A program made the translations under genes and the position numbers. Below, in pieces: positions 1-9,098 of a stretch of DNA of 62,342 nucleotides (positions are counted from its first letter, which is position 1; each line of letters opens with the position of its first letter). Source of the stretch: Ruminococcus sp. (GTDB lineage: Bacteria > Bacillota > Clostridia > Oscillospirales > Ruminococcaceae); the NCBI GenBank assembly GCA_015066815.1, contig SVNR01000010.1:1-62342 (forward strand), given 5' to 3'. The notes below the pieces were generated by a model. That model was not told where the DNA came from, searched no databases, and saw only the letters and a list, made by a program, of their open reading frames with translations.

Positions 1-1
1 A

Positions 2-343
2 ACATGGTGCGTAGCAGATCACGCAATGGATCTCGTAGGTTACTTCATGCCGCTTTCAGGCAACAACTGGGAAGGTATGAGCAAGCTTACAGCAGAGATA
101 GACAGTCTTGGTCTTCAGAAGGATCAGTACTTCATTCTTGCGGCAACAGGGGATCAGGATATAGCATACAGCAACATGGTTCCTGAGATGAACGACCTTA
201 AGACAAAAACAAAGTATTTTACATATACATCAGACTTTTCCAAGGGTAATCTCTACTTCCTCGTTGCTCCGGGACTCACACACTGGTGGGGATATGTAAG
301 ACATTATGTATATGATGCACTTCCGTATTTCTTCCACGAATAA
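2..343 (+). CDS. C-terminal part of a CE1-family carbohydrate esterase (feruloyl or acetyl-xylan type)
   Basis: The gene enters from the left edge; the reading frame is open from base 2, so the ATG at 26 is internal and not the start. The visible 113 residues are the end of an alpha/beta-hydrolase of the esterase D/feruloyl esterase family. They contain YFMPLSGNNW near the left edge, as in the segment after the catalytic serine in this family, and GLTHWWGYVRHYVYDALPYF near the end, which carries the likely catalytic histidine. The family removes feruloyl or acetyl groups from xylan. No dockerin or linker follows the domain; any such module would have to lie upstream, outside the window. The xylanase 3.5 kb away fits a role in xylan breakdown. 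Confidence 0.75.
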   Translation, partial: TWCVADHAMDLVGYFMPLSGNNWEGMSKLTAEIDSLGLQKDQYFILAATGDQDIAYSNMVPEMNDLKTKTKYFTYTSDFSKGNLYFLVAPGLTHWWGYVRHYVYDALPYFFHE

Positions 344-366
344 ACTTTAGTCTTCTTAAAAAAAAT

Positions 367-407
367 AAATATCCCTCCCGGAAATTTTTATTCCGGGAGG
401 GATATTT
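367..407. terminator. Bidirectional terminator between esterase and ABC permease
   Basis: A 17-bp perfect stem (arms 367-383 and 391-407, GC-rich core TCCCTCCCGG) surrounds a 7-base loop between two convergent genes. A-rich sequence on the left and T-rich sequence on the right let it work in both directions. Confidence 0.85.
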
Positions 408-494
408 GATTTTTGCCGGGAGATGCAGGGAAAATGCTGTAAGGTGATGGTTGATGTCTTTGTAGTCATAAAAAAACGGGTTTTTTTGTGCGGA

Positions 495-2318
495 TCAGTT
501 GTGCGTGACTTGTTTTGGTGTGAAGTAATCAAGATTGCTTTCAATCGCATCTATTGTGTTTGTGAAGCATGACGGGATAGGAAAACGATGATTTATTTCG
601 TATGGAACAAAGCTAAACTTTGCTTTTTCAGTGAGGCTCATTATATCTTTTTCGTATGCTTCGCATATTTCAGTGATTATCCTTTCTATGTTTTCGGTAT
701 TATATTCTTGATAGCGTAGGTGTGCATTAAGATCAGTGTCTGCAACATAAATATGAAGTATATTATTATATGGAACTTGTCCGGATTTGTAATAGTACCA
801 TATGTCCCGTTTGAAACGTTCGATCAACTGCTCTTTTGCTTCAAGGTTATCGGTAATCAAGGAATCTATTTTGCGTATAGTATCATTGTCTACAGGTATA
901 CCAAAATAATCTCTTGATATAATATCGCCGTTTTTAAGTGTGTATTGTATCGTTATGTAATCTATAGGGCTGTAGTCATACTGCTTATGGTTTTGTTTTC
1001 TTTCATGCTTTTTCTTCAGTCCTTCTATACAGTCAGCATGGATATCGGTTATTTCATCAAAAATATCAGGATCGGTAAATTCAAGGTAGTTATATAAACA
1101 ATGGTTCAACCACGCTCTGTCGATTTTTACAGAGCTTATCTGTGAGACCTTCGGTATTCTTTCTTCGGAATTAAAACCGTTGGTTTTGCTGCTTGCGTTT
1201 ATAAGGGAGAAGAGCGCTGTCATGGTTATGATAAGGCATACGATGGAAACAGATACCTGACGTATGCTTTTTATGCCCTTGTTCTTTATAAGATCAAGAC
1301 CAATAAAAATAACAGAGCCTGTTATTATCGGAGCGGCAGCAGGAATACCACTTTCAAGCTGGCTGATAAGTCCGCTTGCTGCAAATACTGCAGAGCAGAG
1401 GAGAACATAGTAGAAAAACTGAAAAACAAACGGTTTTGTAACGTCCTCAGCTTTTCTTTTTTTATAGAGAAAGAAGGAAGCTCCGAAGAACAGAATGGTA
1501 GTCAGCAGAAACCCGGGAAGCCATGAGGAAAACGGGATTCTATATCTCACTGATGATATTATAAACAAAACTCCGCCAAACGGTGATGAAACGATAAGCT
1601 TGTCAAGTATCTCTACGGAAGGTTCTACAGACTCAAGCCCTTCATACATAATAAGTCCTGTAGTAAAGATAATACCGGGGATAGCAAGGTTTGTAACAAG
1701 AGAATAAGTGACAGCTTCCTTTATAGTACCGCAGCAGGTTGTGATGAATACTGCTATGTTATAAAACATCAGCATAGTAAGCAGACCTATTATGAAAGCC
1801 TTTGCAAGAAAGGATAAAAGCGGTATATCCGGAGAGTCAAGATAATACCCCAGGTAATAAAAATAATCAGTTATCATGCTGTTTTTATCACCTATAGCAA
1901 CAGATATAAAGCAGATCATACCGGAAACTATGTACGGAACTATATATATAAGAAGTCCTGAGAGATAATCAGCGCAGAATCGTGTAGTGGATCTTATAGG
2001 GAGCGACAGCACGGTGTCTGTCTGTGACTTCTGTACAAGATATGAAAACATACTTATAGCTGAAGATATTCCCAGAAGACATGCGACTGCAAAAAGCAGA
2101 AAAGCAGTAAATATTATAGGAATAGTGTTTGTTACGGGTAAGTTATTTGTTTCCTGTTTTATCATAAGCTGTCCGCAGAATGAGATAACCGGCAGTCCTG
2201 AAAGCTGCAGGACGAAGAGTAAGATTGTAAGCTTTCTGTTTTCAAAAATATTCTGGACAAAACGTCTTCTGAAGTAGGATTTTTGTGTCTGGTTATTCTT
2301 TTGTAATACCTGAGTCAT
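495..2318 (-). CDS. ABC exporter permease with large C-terminal extracytoplasmic domain
   Basis: A polytopic membrane protein of about 607 residues. The first ~390 residues hold many hydrophobic segments typical of ABC-2 type permeases, and the last ~220 are hydrophilic with no membrane segment, perhaps an extracytoplasmic domain. It follows the ATPase gene with a short overlap, so the two probably form one exporter. There are two in-frame ATGs at 2324 and 2318. The GGAGG at 2328-2332 is only 3 nt from the first and 9 nt from the second, so 2318 is preferred. The gene order regulator-ATPase-permease resembles the ytr type of operon. The substrate is unknown; cell-wall antibiotics are typical for such loci. 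Confidence 0.75.
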   Translation of the reverse strand: MTQVLQKNNQTQKSYFRRRFVQNIFENRKLTILLFVLQLSGLPVISFCGQLMIKQETNNLPVTNTIPIIFTAFLLFAVACLLGISSAISMFSYLVQKSQTDTVLSLPIRSTTRFCADYLSGLLIYIVPYIVSGMICFISVAIGDKNSMITDYFYYLGYYLDSPDIPLLSFLAKAFIIGLLTMLMFYNIAVFITTCCGTIKEAVTYSLVTNLAIPGIIFTTGLIMYEGLESVEPSVEILDKLIVSSPFGGVLFIISSVRYRIPFSSWLPGFLLTTILFFGASFFLYKKRKAEDVTKPFVFQFFYYVLLCSAVFAASGLISQLESGIPAAAPIITGSVIFIGLDLIKNKGIKSIRQVSVSIVCLIITMTALFSLINASSKTNGFNSEERIPKVSQISSVKIDRAWLNHCLYNYLEFTDPDIFDEITDIHADCIEGLKKKHERKQNHKQYDYSPIDYITIQYTLKNGDIISRDYFGIPVDNDTIRKIDSLITDNLEAKEQLIERFKRDIWYYYKSGQVPYNNILHIYVADTDLNAHLRYQEYNTENIERIITEICEAYEKDIMSLTEKAKFSFVPYEINHRFPIPSCFTNTIDAIESNLDYFTPKQVTHN

Positions 2319-3189
2319 ATCCATGAGCCTCCATTTCGTATATAAAAGTTTCTTCGAGAGTAAGCGGCACTATGTCGAGAACAGCTGGATTTTTTGAACG
2401 AAGCTTGTCTTCGGCCTCTTCTCTTGTGTTTCTGACAATAAGCGTATATATGCTCTGATTTTTTTTGTAGCTTACAAGATCAAGCTCTGAAAAATCTTCC
2501 TTTTCATATACTTCAGGAAATGCAGCCTGAATCTTGCATATGCCGTTCATGTCGTCAGTCTCGTGACAGAAGATTATTTTTCCGTCAAACATCATAGCGG
2601 CTGTATCACATATTTCACTTATCTCACGGAGATTGTGTGAGGATATGATAAAAGTAGTCTGTCTGTCAACTATAGCGTCAAAAATAATGTTTTTTACTAT
2701 GATTCTCATAGTAGGGTCAAGTCCGTCAAAGGCTTCGTCAAGAAGCAGATATTCGGTGCGGCAGGCTATACCGACTATAACTATTGCCTGACGTTTCATT
2801 CCTTTTGAAAAGGTCGACAGTTTTTTGTTGAGCGGGAGATTTATTTTTTGTCTTAAGCTTTCAAAAAGCTCTTCGGAAAAGAGCGGATAATAGCTTTTGT
2901 AGAAGTTTTTCAGTTCTTTGAGAGTGTACCCTGTGAACTGAACTGTCTCATCGTTTATGAAAAAAATCTTTTCCTTTATATCCGGACGGTCAAAAACAGG
3001 CTTGCCGTCTAAAGTAAGCTCTCCGCTGTCTGCTTCATATATTCCGCAGATAAGTCTTAAGAGAGTTGATTTTCCTGCGCCGTTTGAACCAAGAAGTCCG
3101 AAGGCTGAGCCTATTTTTATTTCAAGGTTTATGCCCTTGAGAATCTCGTTTTTGTCGATTGATTTTACCAGATTATTTATTTTTATCAT
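2293..3189 (-). CDS. ABC transporter ATP-binding protein
   Basis: 298 residues with the full ABC ATPase set: Walker A GSNGAGKST (about residues 34-42), signature region STFSKGMKRQ in which SKGM replaces the usual SGGQ, Walker B YLLLDEAFDGLDP, and the switch histidine in FIISSHNLRE. The ~80 residues after the core are a C-terminal extension of the kind seen in drug-export ATPases. It overlaps the regulator gene by 17 bp and the permease gene by about 26 bp, implying translational coupling. It powers export by the neighbouring permease. Confidence 0.9.
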   Translation of the reverse strand: MIKINNLVKSIDKNEILKGINLEIKIGSAFGLLGSNGAGKSTLLRLICGIYEADSGELTLDGKPVFDRPDIKEKIFFINDETVQFTGYTLKELKNFYKSYYPLFSEELFESLRQKINLPLNKKLSTFSKGMKRQAIVIVGIACRTEYLLLDEAFDGLDPTMRIIVKNIIFDAIVDRQTTFIISSHNLREISEICDTAAMMFDGKIIFCHETDDMNGICKIQAAFPEVYEKEDFSELDLVSYKKNQSIYTLIVRNTREEAEDKLRSKNPAVLDIVPLTLEETFIYEMEAHGYDSGITKE

Positions 3190-3541
3190 CTGTTGTCACC
3201 TCGTCTATGCGTTTCTTTAATTCTTCAGAAGGTATTCCTGCGTGTACTGCCTCTCTGACTGCATTGTCAAAGTCCTCAAGAACCGTTTCTCTGAGCCCTG
3301 ATTCGGTTATCGGGGAAATAAAGCATCCACGGCCTGAAACCGAGTAGATTATCTTGTTTCTTTCGAGCTCCTGATATGCCTTTGATACAGTATTTGGGTT
3401 GATGCCCAGCTCCTTTGCGAGCGTTCTTACTCCGGGAAGCTGATCATGCTCCTTGAGAATTCCCTTTAGTATGAGCTCTGATATTTTTTTGTTGAGCTGT
3501 TCGTATATGGGTGTTCTGCTTCTGAGATCTATGCTTATCAT
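3173..3541 (-). CDS. GntR-family regulator, YtrA subfamily
   Basis: 122 residues. The N-terminal winged helix-turn-helix is clear: SRTPIYEQL at the start and LPGVRTLAKELGINPNTVSKAYQELE as the recognition region. The effector domain is very short, which is the mark of the YtrA subfamily. Members are usually autorepressors of a downstream ABC exporter operon, and this gene is first in such an operon. ATG at 3541 follows an AAAGGTG ribosome site. A strong promoter and an inverted repeat lie upstream, so self-repression released by an envelope-active compound is likely, though that is inference. Confidence 0.85.
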   Translation of the reverse strand: MISIDLRSRTPIYEQLNKKISELILKGILKEHDQLPGVRTLAKELGINPNTVSKAYQELERNKIIYSVSGRGCFISPITESGLRETVLEDFDNAVREAVHAGIPSEELKKRIDEVTTDDKNK

Positions 3542-3646
3542 AAGTTATCACACCTTTCGTGTCTCTCTTTCTTTTTTTGTTTTTCTTTTTTGTTGTTTCT
3601 TTTTTTCTTCACATATCTTATTTTTTTCTTTTTATCAATGCGTATC

Positions 3647-3673
3647 AAGTGTACTATGTCAGCTAACACACTT
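3647..3673. promoter_or_regulatory. Candidate operator for the GntR/YtrA regulator
   Basis: The perfect inverted repeat AAGTGT-N15-ACACTT begins directly downstream of the -10 box of the leftward promoter and covers the expected transcription start. A dyad at this place is where an autorepressor would bind. Assignment to the neighbouring regulator is inference. Confidence 0.5.
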
Positions 3674-3702
3674 AGTATAGCATGCTTTATCTTGTTTGTC
3701 AA
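3674..3702 (-). promoter_or_regulatory. Sigma-A promoter for the GntR-ABC operon
   Basis: Read leftward: TTGACA (3702-3697), 17-bp spacer, TATACT (3679-3674). Between this promoter and the regulator start lies a leader of about 130 nt. The part corresponding to 3570-3635 is almost purely purine in the transcript. Confidence 0.85.
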
Positions 3703-3718
3703 TGCTTTTTCAAAAAAA

Positions 3719-3754
3719 TATAGTGAACAACAGATTTATCCGGTGTTTACTATA
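3719..3754. repeat. Intergenic palindromic repeat, TATAGTGAAC family, copy 1
   Basis: Arms TATAGTGAACA and TGTTTACTATA (one mismatch) flank an unpaired centre containing AACAGATTTAT. It lies between the divergent promoters of the ABC operon and the xylanase gene. The centre is shared with the copy at 8812. Confidence 0.7.
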
Positions 3755-3784
3755 GTTTTCTGAAAGAAAATCACAAATTGTTTG

Positions 3785-3813
3785 TTGCATATCGGTATAT
3801 AATTTGGTATAAT
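3785..3813 (+). promoter_or_regulatory. Promoter of the xylanase gene
   Basis: TTGCAT (3785-3790), 17-bp spacer, TATAAT (3808-3813), giving a leader of about 43 nt before the xylanase start. A second TATAAT at 3798 has no good -35 box. Confidence 0.75.
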
Positions 3814-3862
3814 AAAGATTGAAAGGGTTTTTATATATGTATAGAAACAGGAGGAATTTTTA

Positions 3863-5827
3863 ATGAACAGATCCAAAAAAATCATGGCAGGTATAGCAAG
3901 TGTGGCTATGCTTGCAGGCGTAGCGTCAGTCTATGCCAATCCGGCTGATAAGGCAAGTGCAGAAGAGCCGGTTATTTTCTCAGCTGATTTTGAAGATGAT
4001 GAATGTGGTTTTACAAGAAGAGGTGAGGCTGAAACTCTCGAAGTTACAGATGCTGCGGCACACGGTGGCAGCAAGTCGCTTTGTGTAAGCACAAGAGCAG
4101 AGTCATGGAACGGTGCACAGATAGCGCTTGACGGACTTATCGAAGCAGGTCAGCAGTATCTTGTTACTGCTTATGCAAAAACCGAATGGTACAGCACACT
4201 TACTCTCAGCATGCAGTACGACAATGCAGACGGAGAGACACAGTACGGAAACGTTCTCTCGATGAGCAACGAAGGAAGCGACTGGTCTGCTTATGAAAAC
4301 GTAAAGTTCAGTTTCCCGCCGGGTTCTACAAACATGCATCTCTACTTTGAAGCAAGCGATGCACTGACAAAAATATACATCGATGATTTTACCATATCAA
4401 ATCTTCCGGATGTAGAAATAGAAGACCTTACTCCGCTCAGATCCTATTATACAGATGCTTTTAAGATAGGCACTGCGCTTACTCCGTCTGATCTTGCTTC
4501 AAAGCCTTTTATGAAGCTTGTGGACAAGCACTTCAGTGGAAGCATAACAGTAGGAAATGAGCTTAAGCCTGACTATGTACTTAACAAGAAGTCAAGTCTT
4601 GCTTACTATGAGGAGACAGGTGACGACACAAATCCTCAGGTTTCACTTGCTGCAGCAAGAAGTGTTCTTGACTATTGTCTTGAAAACAACATCCCTGTAA
4701 GAGGTCATACTCTCGTATGGCACAGCCAGACTCCTGACTGGTTCTTCAAGGAAGGCTACGCAGATGACGGCGAATGGGTATCAAAAGAAAAAATGACACA
4801 GCGTATGGAGAACTACATCAAGAACGTTATGGAAACTCTTGAAAAAGAATATCCGGATCTTAACATATATGCGTGGGACGTAGTAAACGAAGCGTGGGAA
4901 GATAACGGTTCACCTCGTCAGGCAGGCTCCAACAACGTTCAGAGCGGTCAGTCTGCATGGGTAAAGGTTTACGGTGACAACTCGTTTATCGATTATGCCT
5001 TCAAGTTTGCAAGAAAGTACGCTCCGGAGGGAACTCTTCTCTACTACAACGATTATAACGAATACATAGACGGAAAAACAAACGCTATTATCGAGATGGC
5101 AGAAAGACTCAAGGAACAGGGACTTATCGATGGTATCGGAATGCAGTCTCATCTTGATGTAGGCTTCCCGAGCGCAGCTCAGTATAAGAATGCACTCAAA
5201 AAGTTTGCTGCAACAGGTCTTGATATTCAGGTTACAGAGCTTGATATAACAACTGCTGACACAAACGCAGCAGGCTTTGAAAAGCAGGCACAGGTATACA
5301 GCGATATTTTTGATGCTATCTATGAGTATAAGGATTCAATATCAGCAGTTATTTTCTGGGGCGTTACAGATGACGCAAGCTGGAGAGCAAATCAGACTCC
5401 GCTTATCTTCGACTCTGAGTATAAGGCTAAGCCGGCCTTCTATTCTATCATAGACGGTCTTGAGCCGACAGATCCGCCTGTAACAACACCTTCTGTTACA
5501 ACTGCTCCTGCAGAAACAACACCTCAGGAAACGACACCACTGGAAACTACAACTCCTTCTGAAACTACAGCTCCTTCCGAAACAACTCCTGTGGAAACTA
5601 CAGAGCCTGATAGCAAAGGAAGTTATGGCGATCTTAACAGTGACGGCGTTGTTGATCTCAGCGATCTCAGTCTTCTTTCACTTCATCTTCTCAAGGAAGA
5701 AACACTGAGTGATGATATTCTCAAGTATGCAGACGTTGACGGAAACGAAAGCATTAATCTTTCAGACCTTGCGCGTATGAGACAGTATATTTCAAAACGC
5801 ATCGATTCACTCGGACCTAAGAAGTAA
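3863..5827 (+). CDS. Secreted endo-1,4-beta-xylanase: CBM22-GH10-dockerin
   Basis: 654 residues. A signal peptide covers residues 1 to about 33. Residues ~36-182 form a CBM22-like beta-sandwich (FSADFEDDECGFTRRGEAET at the start) that binds xylan. Residues ~195-530 are a GH10 barrel with acid/base E343 in WDVVNEAWED and nucleophile E459 in QVTELDIT. WHSQTPDWF and the NDYNEY segment are also family-typical. A Thr/Pro-rich linker (~537-585) leads to a type I dockerin (~588-650) with two calcium-loop repeats (DLNSDGVVDLSDL and DVDGNESINLSDL). The AGGAGG site is 9 nt before ATG. The enzyme would be exported and mounted on a cellulosome to cut xylan chains internally, with the CE1 esterase nearby as a natural partner. 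Confidence 0.97.
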   Translation: MNRSKKIMAGIASVAMLAGVASVYANPADKASAEEPVIFSADFEDDECGFTRRGEAETLEVTDAAAHGGSKSLCVSTRAESWNGAQIALDGLIEAGQQYLVTAYAKTEWYSTLTLSMQYDNADGETQYGNVLSMSNEGSDWSAYENVKFSFPPGSTNMHLYFEASDALTKIYIDDFTISNLPDVEIEDLTPLRSYYTDAFKIGTALTPSDLASKPFMKLVDKHFSGSITVGNELKPDYVLNKKSSLAYYEETGDDTNPQVSLAAARSVLDYCLENNIPVRGHTLVWHSQTPDWFFKEGYADDGEWVSKEKMTQRMENYIKNVMETLEKEYPDLNIYAWDVVNEAWEDNGSPRQAGSNNVQSGQSAWVKVYGDNSFIDYAFKFARKYAPEGTLLYYNDYNEYIDGKTNAIIEMAERLKEQGLIDGIGMQSHLDVGFPSAAQYKNALKKFAATGLDIQVTELDITTADTNAAGFEKQAQVYSDIFDAIYEYKDSISAVIFWGVTDDASWRANQTPLIFDSEYKAKPAFYSIIDGLEPTDPPVTTPSVTTAPAETTPQETTPLETTTPSETTAPSETTPVETTEPDSKGSYGDLNSDGVVDLSDLSLLSLHLLKEETLSDDILKYADVDGNESINLSDLARMRQYISKRIDSLGPKK

Positions 5828-5842
5828 TTTTTAAAAAAATAA

Positions 5843-5894
5843 ACCGGCCCCCATTTGTCAGACCAAAAATCTGACGAATGGGGGATCGGTTTTT
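5843..5894. terminator. Terminator after the xylanase gene
   Basis: A near-perfect ~20-bp stem (ACCGGCCCCCATTTGTCAGA and its complement with one mismatch) with a short CCAAAAA loop, followed by TTTTTT. It lies between convergent genes and could also serve the leftward lipoprotein gene. Confidence 0.9.
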
Positions 5895-5922
5895 TCATAG
5901 TGTTTCAGAAAAATCAAAGCTC

Positions 5923-8745
5923 TCAGCTTATCTCATTCATATAGAGCTTAAGCTTGTTGTGGATTTTTCGTGAATCAGATTCTGTGATTGTTGTTTCAGA
6001 ATTTTTATCTGTTTCTGATATTATTATAGAACAGATATCATTTGTCATAAAATCACTTTTCCAGGTGGCTTTTGTGATTTCAGAGTACAGGTCAGAGGTT
6101 TGGGGGCTTATTTCGGCGTCATAATATTTTTCATTGTATTCTGTTTTTATGTATGCGCATACATTGTTTTCTATGTCGTTTTCGATTATGGTCATCAGTA
6201 TTTTTATAAAATCCCACACGGCATCTTTGTGCGGTGAATTTTCACATAACGAAAATCCTATTTGTGGGATTACCAGACCGTAACACGAAGAGGTGTATCC
6301 TACATTGTATTCAGCATTGTATTTTTGGGATTCTGAAGAAAATGAAAGTATGTTTCCGAATTCGGCAACGTTGGCAAACAGTTTACTGCCATTGGTGAAA
6401 AAATCAGGATACTCATCAAGTTCATAAACCTCAAAATCAAGACGTTCATTGATAAATGATACCAGTTCAAAAATCTGATCTTCACTCAGCTCAGGAAGAC
6501 GCTCATGGGGCAGGATATGTTCGGAAAGATATATATTGCAGAATGGTTCCTTCGGACATATTCCGGAACTGCTGCAGTATTCAAAGTTTTCTGCATTAAG
6601 AATGATATCAGCATATTCACTTAAGCTTGCAGGCAAAGCGGGGATGTTCGTGATTACTGTGTTATACATATATGTCAAAGGAAGATAATAAAGCTCTTCG
6701 TTGTATTCAAAGGCGTCCAGTACATTGCTTTGAAGTATTTGTCTGTTTATTTCATTGTCTTTATCGATATATGTATACAGATCTGTAAATGTATTGTTTT
6801 TGATATATGTCTGAAGATTCATTTTCTTGTTAAGACAAACAGCGTCAGGAATATTCCCTGTTATAATATCTCTGTCAAATAATTCAGCAGCATCGTTTTC
6901 TCCGGAGTCTTTGTAAGGTTTGATATCTATTTTGTATTTTTCAGAAGTATGATTGAATTTTTCAACAGCGTCAAAGATCAGAGCTGAATCGTTGCTATAT
7001 AGTTCATCCGGGAAAACAGCTATATTTATGATTTCCTTTTCCGATGCATTCTGAAAAACAGCCTTGAACAAAGAATAGGAGTTACACATGATCAATTCGC
7101 TTTTATTATTGAGAAAAAAAGTCCGTGATAGTTTGTCTGTACCTTCTTTATAAAAATCAAGCAGCTTATCGTATTTACCGATATCACTTTTATATCCGAA
7201 AACGCCTTCATCGTTTGAAAAAAGAAAGCTGTATTCGTCATTTCCCTGTGAAAAAGTTGGGTTTGAACCGAATATATTGAAATCAATATCGGACTTACAT
7301 ATGTTCAGTTCGTTATCTGTATAGTATAAATTCAGATTATCAGTATAATAAAGTCTGTTATCATGAAAAAGAAAGCTGCTTAAACTCTCAATAGATTTAC
7401 TTTGAATAAAGCTGTAATCACTATCATAAAAATCAAGTTTTGAATCTCCCTGTTCGTTGCTTGTATAGATAACAATACGATTGTTTTCATCAACAGCAAG
7501 TCTATAATATATTTTATTTTCTGTGGGATAACTGATTTTTGTTTCTGTCTGTATACCGTCGGATATGGTGTACAGTTTGTAAAGCTCGTCTTTTCGGGCG
7601 ATATAATAGATTTTTGTATCACTGACAAAGCAGTCCTGAAGGTTGTTTACCGGGTATTCTCTGATAATATCCCCTTCAGAATTTGTCTCAATCAATGCGC
7701 TGTAAGAATTATCTGATAATTCTTTTGTAATCAGTTCAATGTTGTTTTCTATGGTATTTACTGATATTATTTCCTTATCATTGAGTTTATCCGGTGATAT
7801 GAGAGTTTTTTTGGTTTCATTCTCGTAATTATAAGCAAAAACAGCCGAATCACTGCCGCATATGAATTCTGAACCGGAGACTCCGTAAACTGCATCACAA
7901 TCAGGTGTTTCATACATATTGACGATATCACCATGCGGACTGATTTCGTCTATCATATAATAACCTTCTCCTTTTCCGCATACAAACAGGTTTCCGGAGC
8001 TGCTGCAAAACAAGCTGTCAATATTATCAAGATCATTTATTTTTGTATACAGATGGTTAGATGCGTTGTCATCGGAGGCTATTACATATTCGTTTGTGAA
8101 TTTATTGTACATCAGACAATAAATATCACCGTTTTCTGAAACAGTTATTTTTTGGGGGAACATAAAACTGTCAGCTTCATATCCGATATTGCTTGAATTG
8201 ATTAAACTCAGATTATAATCATAGCATGATACGGATATTGCACCGTCATAATAGTTTACTATATAAATAAGATCATCTAAAATAAAATCAACAGGATTAA
8301 ATTTTATTTCGGTTTCATTTATGAGTTTTTTTGAGGTATCAAACATTTTGAGCGAAAAAACATCGTTTTTTCTAAAAATAATATATATGTTATTTTCTGT
8401 TTTTCTGCAAAACACTAAATCGCCATATGATTCATCTAACGGCAGGGAGAATTCTGATACATCACGTCCGTCTGATAAACTGCAACCCGTAATATCTATA
8501 TTATCAATGATGTTATTTACTTGTGCACAAATCAAAAAACCTGATTCTGTTTCACCGTAAACAGAATTACATATTAACTTCTGCGTATCAAAAATGCTTG
8601 TATCAATAAGTTCATATTCTGATGATTTGTCTTGTGCATATAACTCATCTTTCTGATGCTCTGTATGTTCCTTGTTGCTGCTGCATGAGGCGAGAAGTGT
8701 GATTAATGCTATCATCATGAGAAACTGTAGTTTTCTGAGTTTCAT
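5923..8745 (-). CDS. Large lipoprotein: N-terminal repeat (possible beta-propeller) region fused to an ABC-type solute-binding domain
   Basis: 940 residues. Signal peptide with lipobox LASC gives acylated C21. Residues ~45-565 consist of short beta-strand-like units of about 40-50 residues (patterns such as GDIYCLMYN, GNLFVCGKG, NRLYYTDN), suggesting a propeller or similar surface fold; this is inferred from pattern only. From ~570 (INIAVFPDELYSNDSALIFD) to the end it resembles family 1 extracellular solute-binding proteins: AVEKFNHTSEKYKIDI, NIPDAVCLN and, near the C-terminus, GFSLCENSPHKDAVWDFIKILM. No permease or ATPase gene is adjacent. It may sense or capture a glycan at the surface. The fusion is long compared with the usual ~400-550 residues of the family. 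Confidence 0.7.
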   Translation of the reverse strand: MKLRKLQFLMMIALITLLASCSSNKEHTEHQKDELYAQDKSSEYELIDTSIFDTQKLICNSVYGETESGFLICAQVNNIIDNIDITGCSLSDGRDVSEFSLPLDESYGDLVFCRKTENNIYIIFRKNDVFSLKMFDTSKKLINETEIKFNPVDFILDDLIYIVNYYDGAISVSCYDYNLSLINSSNIGYEADSFMFPQKITVSENGDIYCLMYNKFTNEYVIASDDNASNHLYTKINDLDNIDSLFCSSSGNLFVCGKGEGYYMIDEISPHGDIVNMYETPDCDAVYGVSGSEFICGSDSAVFAYNYENETKKTLISPDKLNDKEIISVNTIENNIELITKELSDNSYSALIETNSEGDIIREYPVNNLQDCFVSDTKIYYIARKDELYKLYTISDGIQTETKISYPTENKIYYRLAVDENNRIVIYTSNEQGDSKLDFYDSDYSFIQSKSIESLSSFLFHDNRLYYTDNLNLYYTDNELNICKSDIDFNIFGSNPTFSQGNDEYSFLFSNDEGVFGYKSDIGKYDKLLDFYKEGTDKLSRTFFLNNKSELIMCNSYSLFKAVFQNASEKEIINIAVFPDELYSNDSALIFDAVEKFNHTSEKYKIDIKPYKDSGENDAAELFDRDIITGNIPDAVCLNKKMNLQTYIKNNTFTDLYTYIDKDNEINRQILQSNVLDAFEYNEELYYLPLTYMYNTVITNIPALPASLSEYADIILNAENFEYCSSSGICPKEPFCNIYLSEHILPHERLPELSEDQIFELVSFINERLDFEVYELDEYPDFFTNGSKLFANVAEFGNILSFSSESQKYNAEYNVGYTSSCYGLVIPQIGFSLCENSPHKDAVWDFIKILMTIIENDIENNVCAYIKTEYNEKYYDAEISPQTSDLYSEITKATWKSDFMTNDICSIIISETDKNSETTITESDSRKIHNKLKLYMNEIS

Positions 8746-8811
8746 TGAAAAGTCCTTTCCTTATAACGTTTTTTGTTTTTGTATCTGAATGTTCTATCGA
8801 TTATTGTGAAA

Positions 8812-8848
8812 TATAGTGAACAACAGATTTATTTTGATGTTTAATATA
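8812..8848. repeat. Intergenic palindromic repeat, TATAGTGAAC family, copy 2 (degenerate)
   Basis: Left arm TATAGTGAACA is intact; the right arm TGTTTAATATA has decayed. The centre AACAGATTTAT is the same as in copy 1 at 3719. Confidence 0.6.
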
Positions 8849-8873
8849 TTAACAAATAATTATGTATACTTTT

Positions 8874-8902
8874 ATTATATCATACATACATTTCATTTAC
8901 AA
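8874..8902 (-). promoter_or_regulatory. Promoter candidate for the large lipoprotein gene
   Basis: Read leftward: TTGTAA (8902-8897), 17-bp spacer ending in TGA (extended -10), TATAAT (8879-8874). The leader would be about 120 nt and would carry repeat copy 2. Confidence 0.65.
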
Positions 8903-8915
8903 TCGTTTCTAAAAC

Positions 8916-8943
8916 TTTCGTGAAGCAGCACCGCTTCACGAAA
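8916..8943. other. GC-rich hairpin between divergent promoters
   Basis: An 11-bp perfect stem (TTTCGTGAAGC / GCTTCACGAAA) with a 6-base loop, followed on the + strand by ATTTTTC. It resembles a terminator but no rightward gene ends here. It lies upstream of both divergent promoters, so it may be a protein site or a relic. Confidence 0.5.
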
Positions 8944-8969
8944 ATTTTTCTAAACCGCACATAACAGCA

Positions 8970-8999
8970 TTGACACAGCAGAGTTTTCAGTGTTATAAT
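8970..8999 (+). promoter_or_regulatory. Promoter of the PAS-GGDEF gene
   Basis: TTGACA (8970-8975), 18-bp spacer, TATAAT (8994-8999). Its -35 box coincides with an upstream in-frame TTG codon, which rules that codon out as the gene start. Confidence 0.85.
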
Positions 9000-9098
9000 A
9001 ATAAAAAATACGTCTGTGCATTCAAAACTTATGGCAATAGTTCACAAATTTTGCGATATACAAACTTAAGATATATGATTTATGATGGGGAGAATATT

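Noticed and set aside
3570-3635. Pyrimidine-rich tract as a terminator
   Set aside because: There is no hairpin; it is the purine-rich leader of the leftward operon.
8970-9098. Upstream extension of the PAS-GGDEF gene to TTG 8970
   Set aside because: The TTG is part of the -35 box of a good promoter, and ATG 9099 has its own ribosome site.
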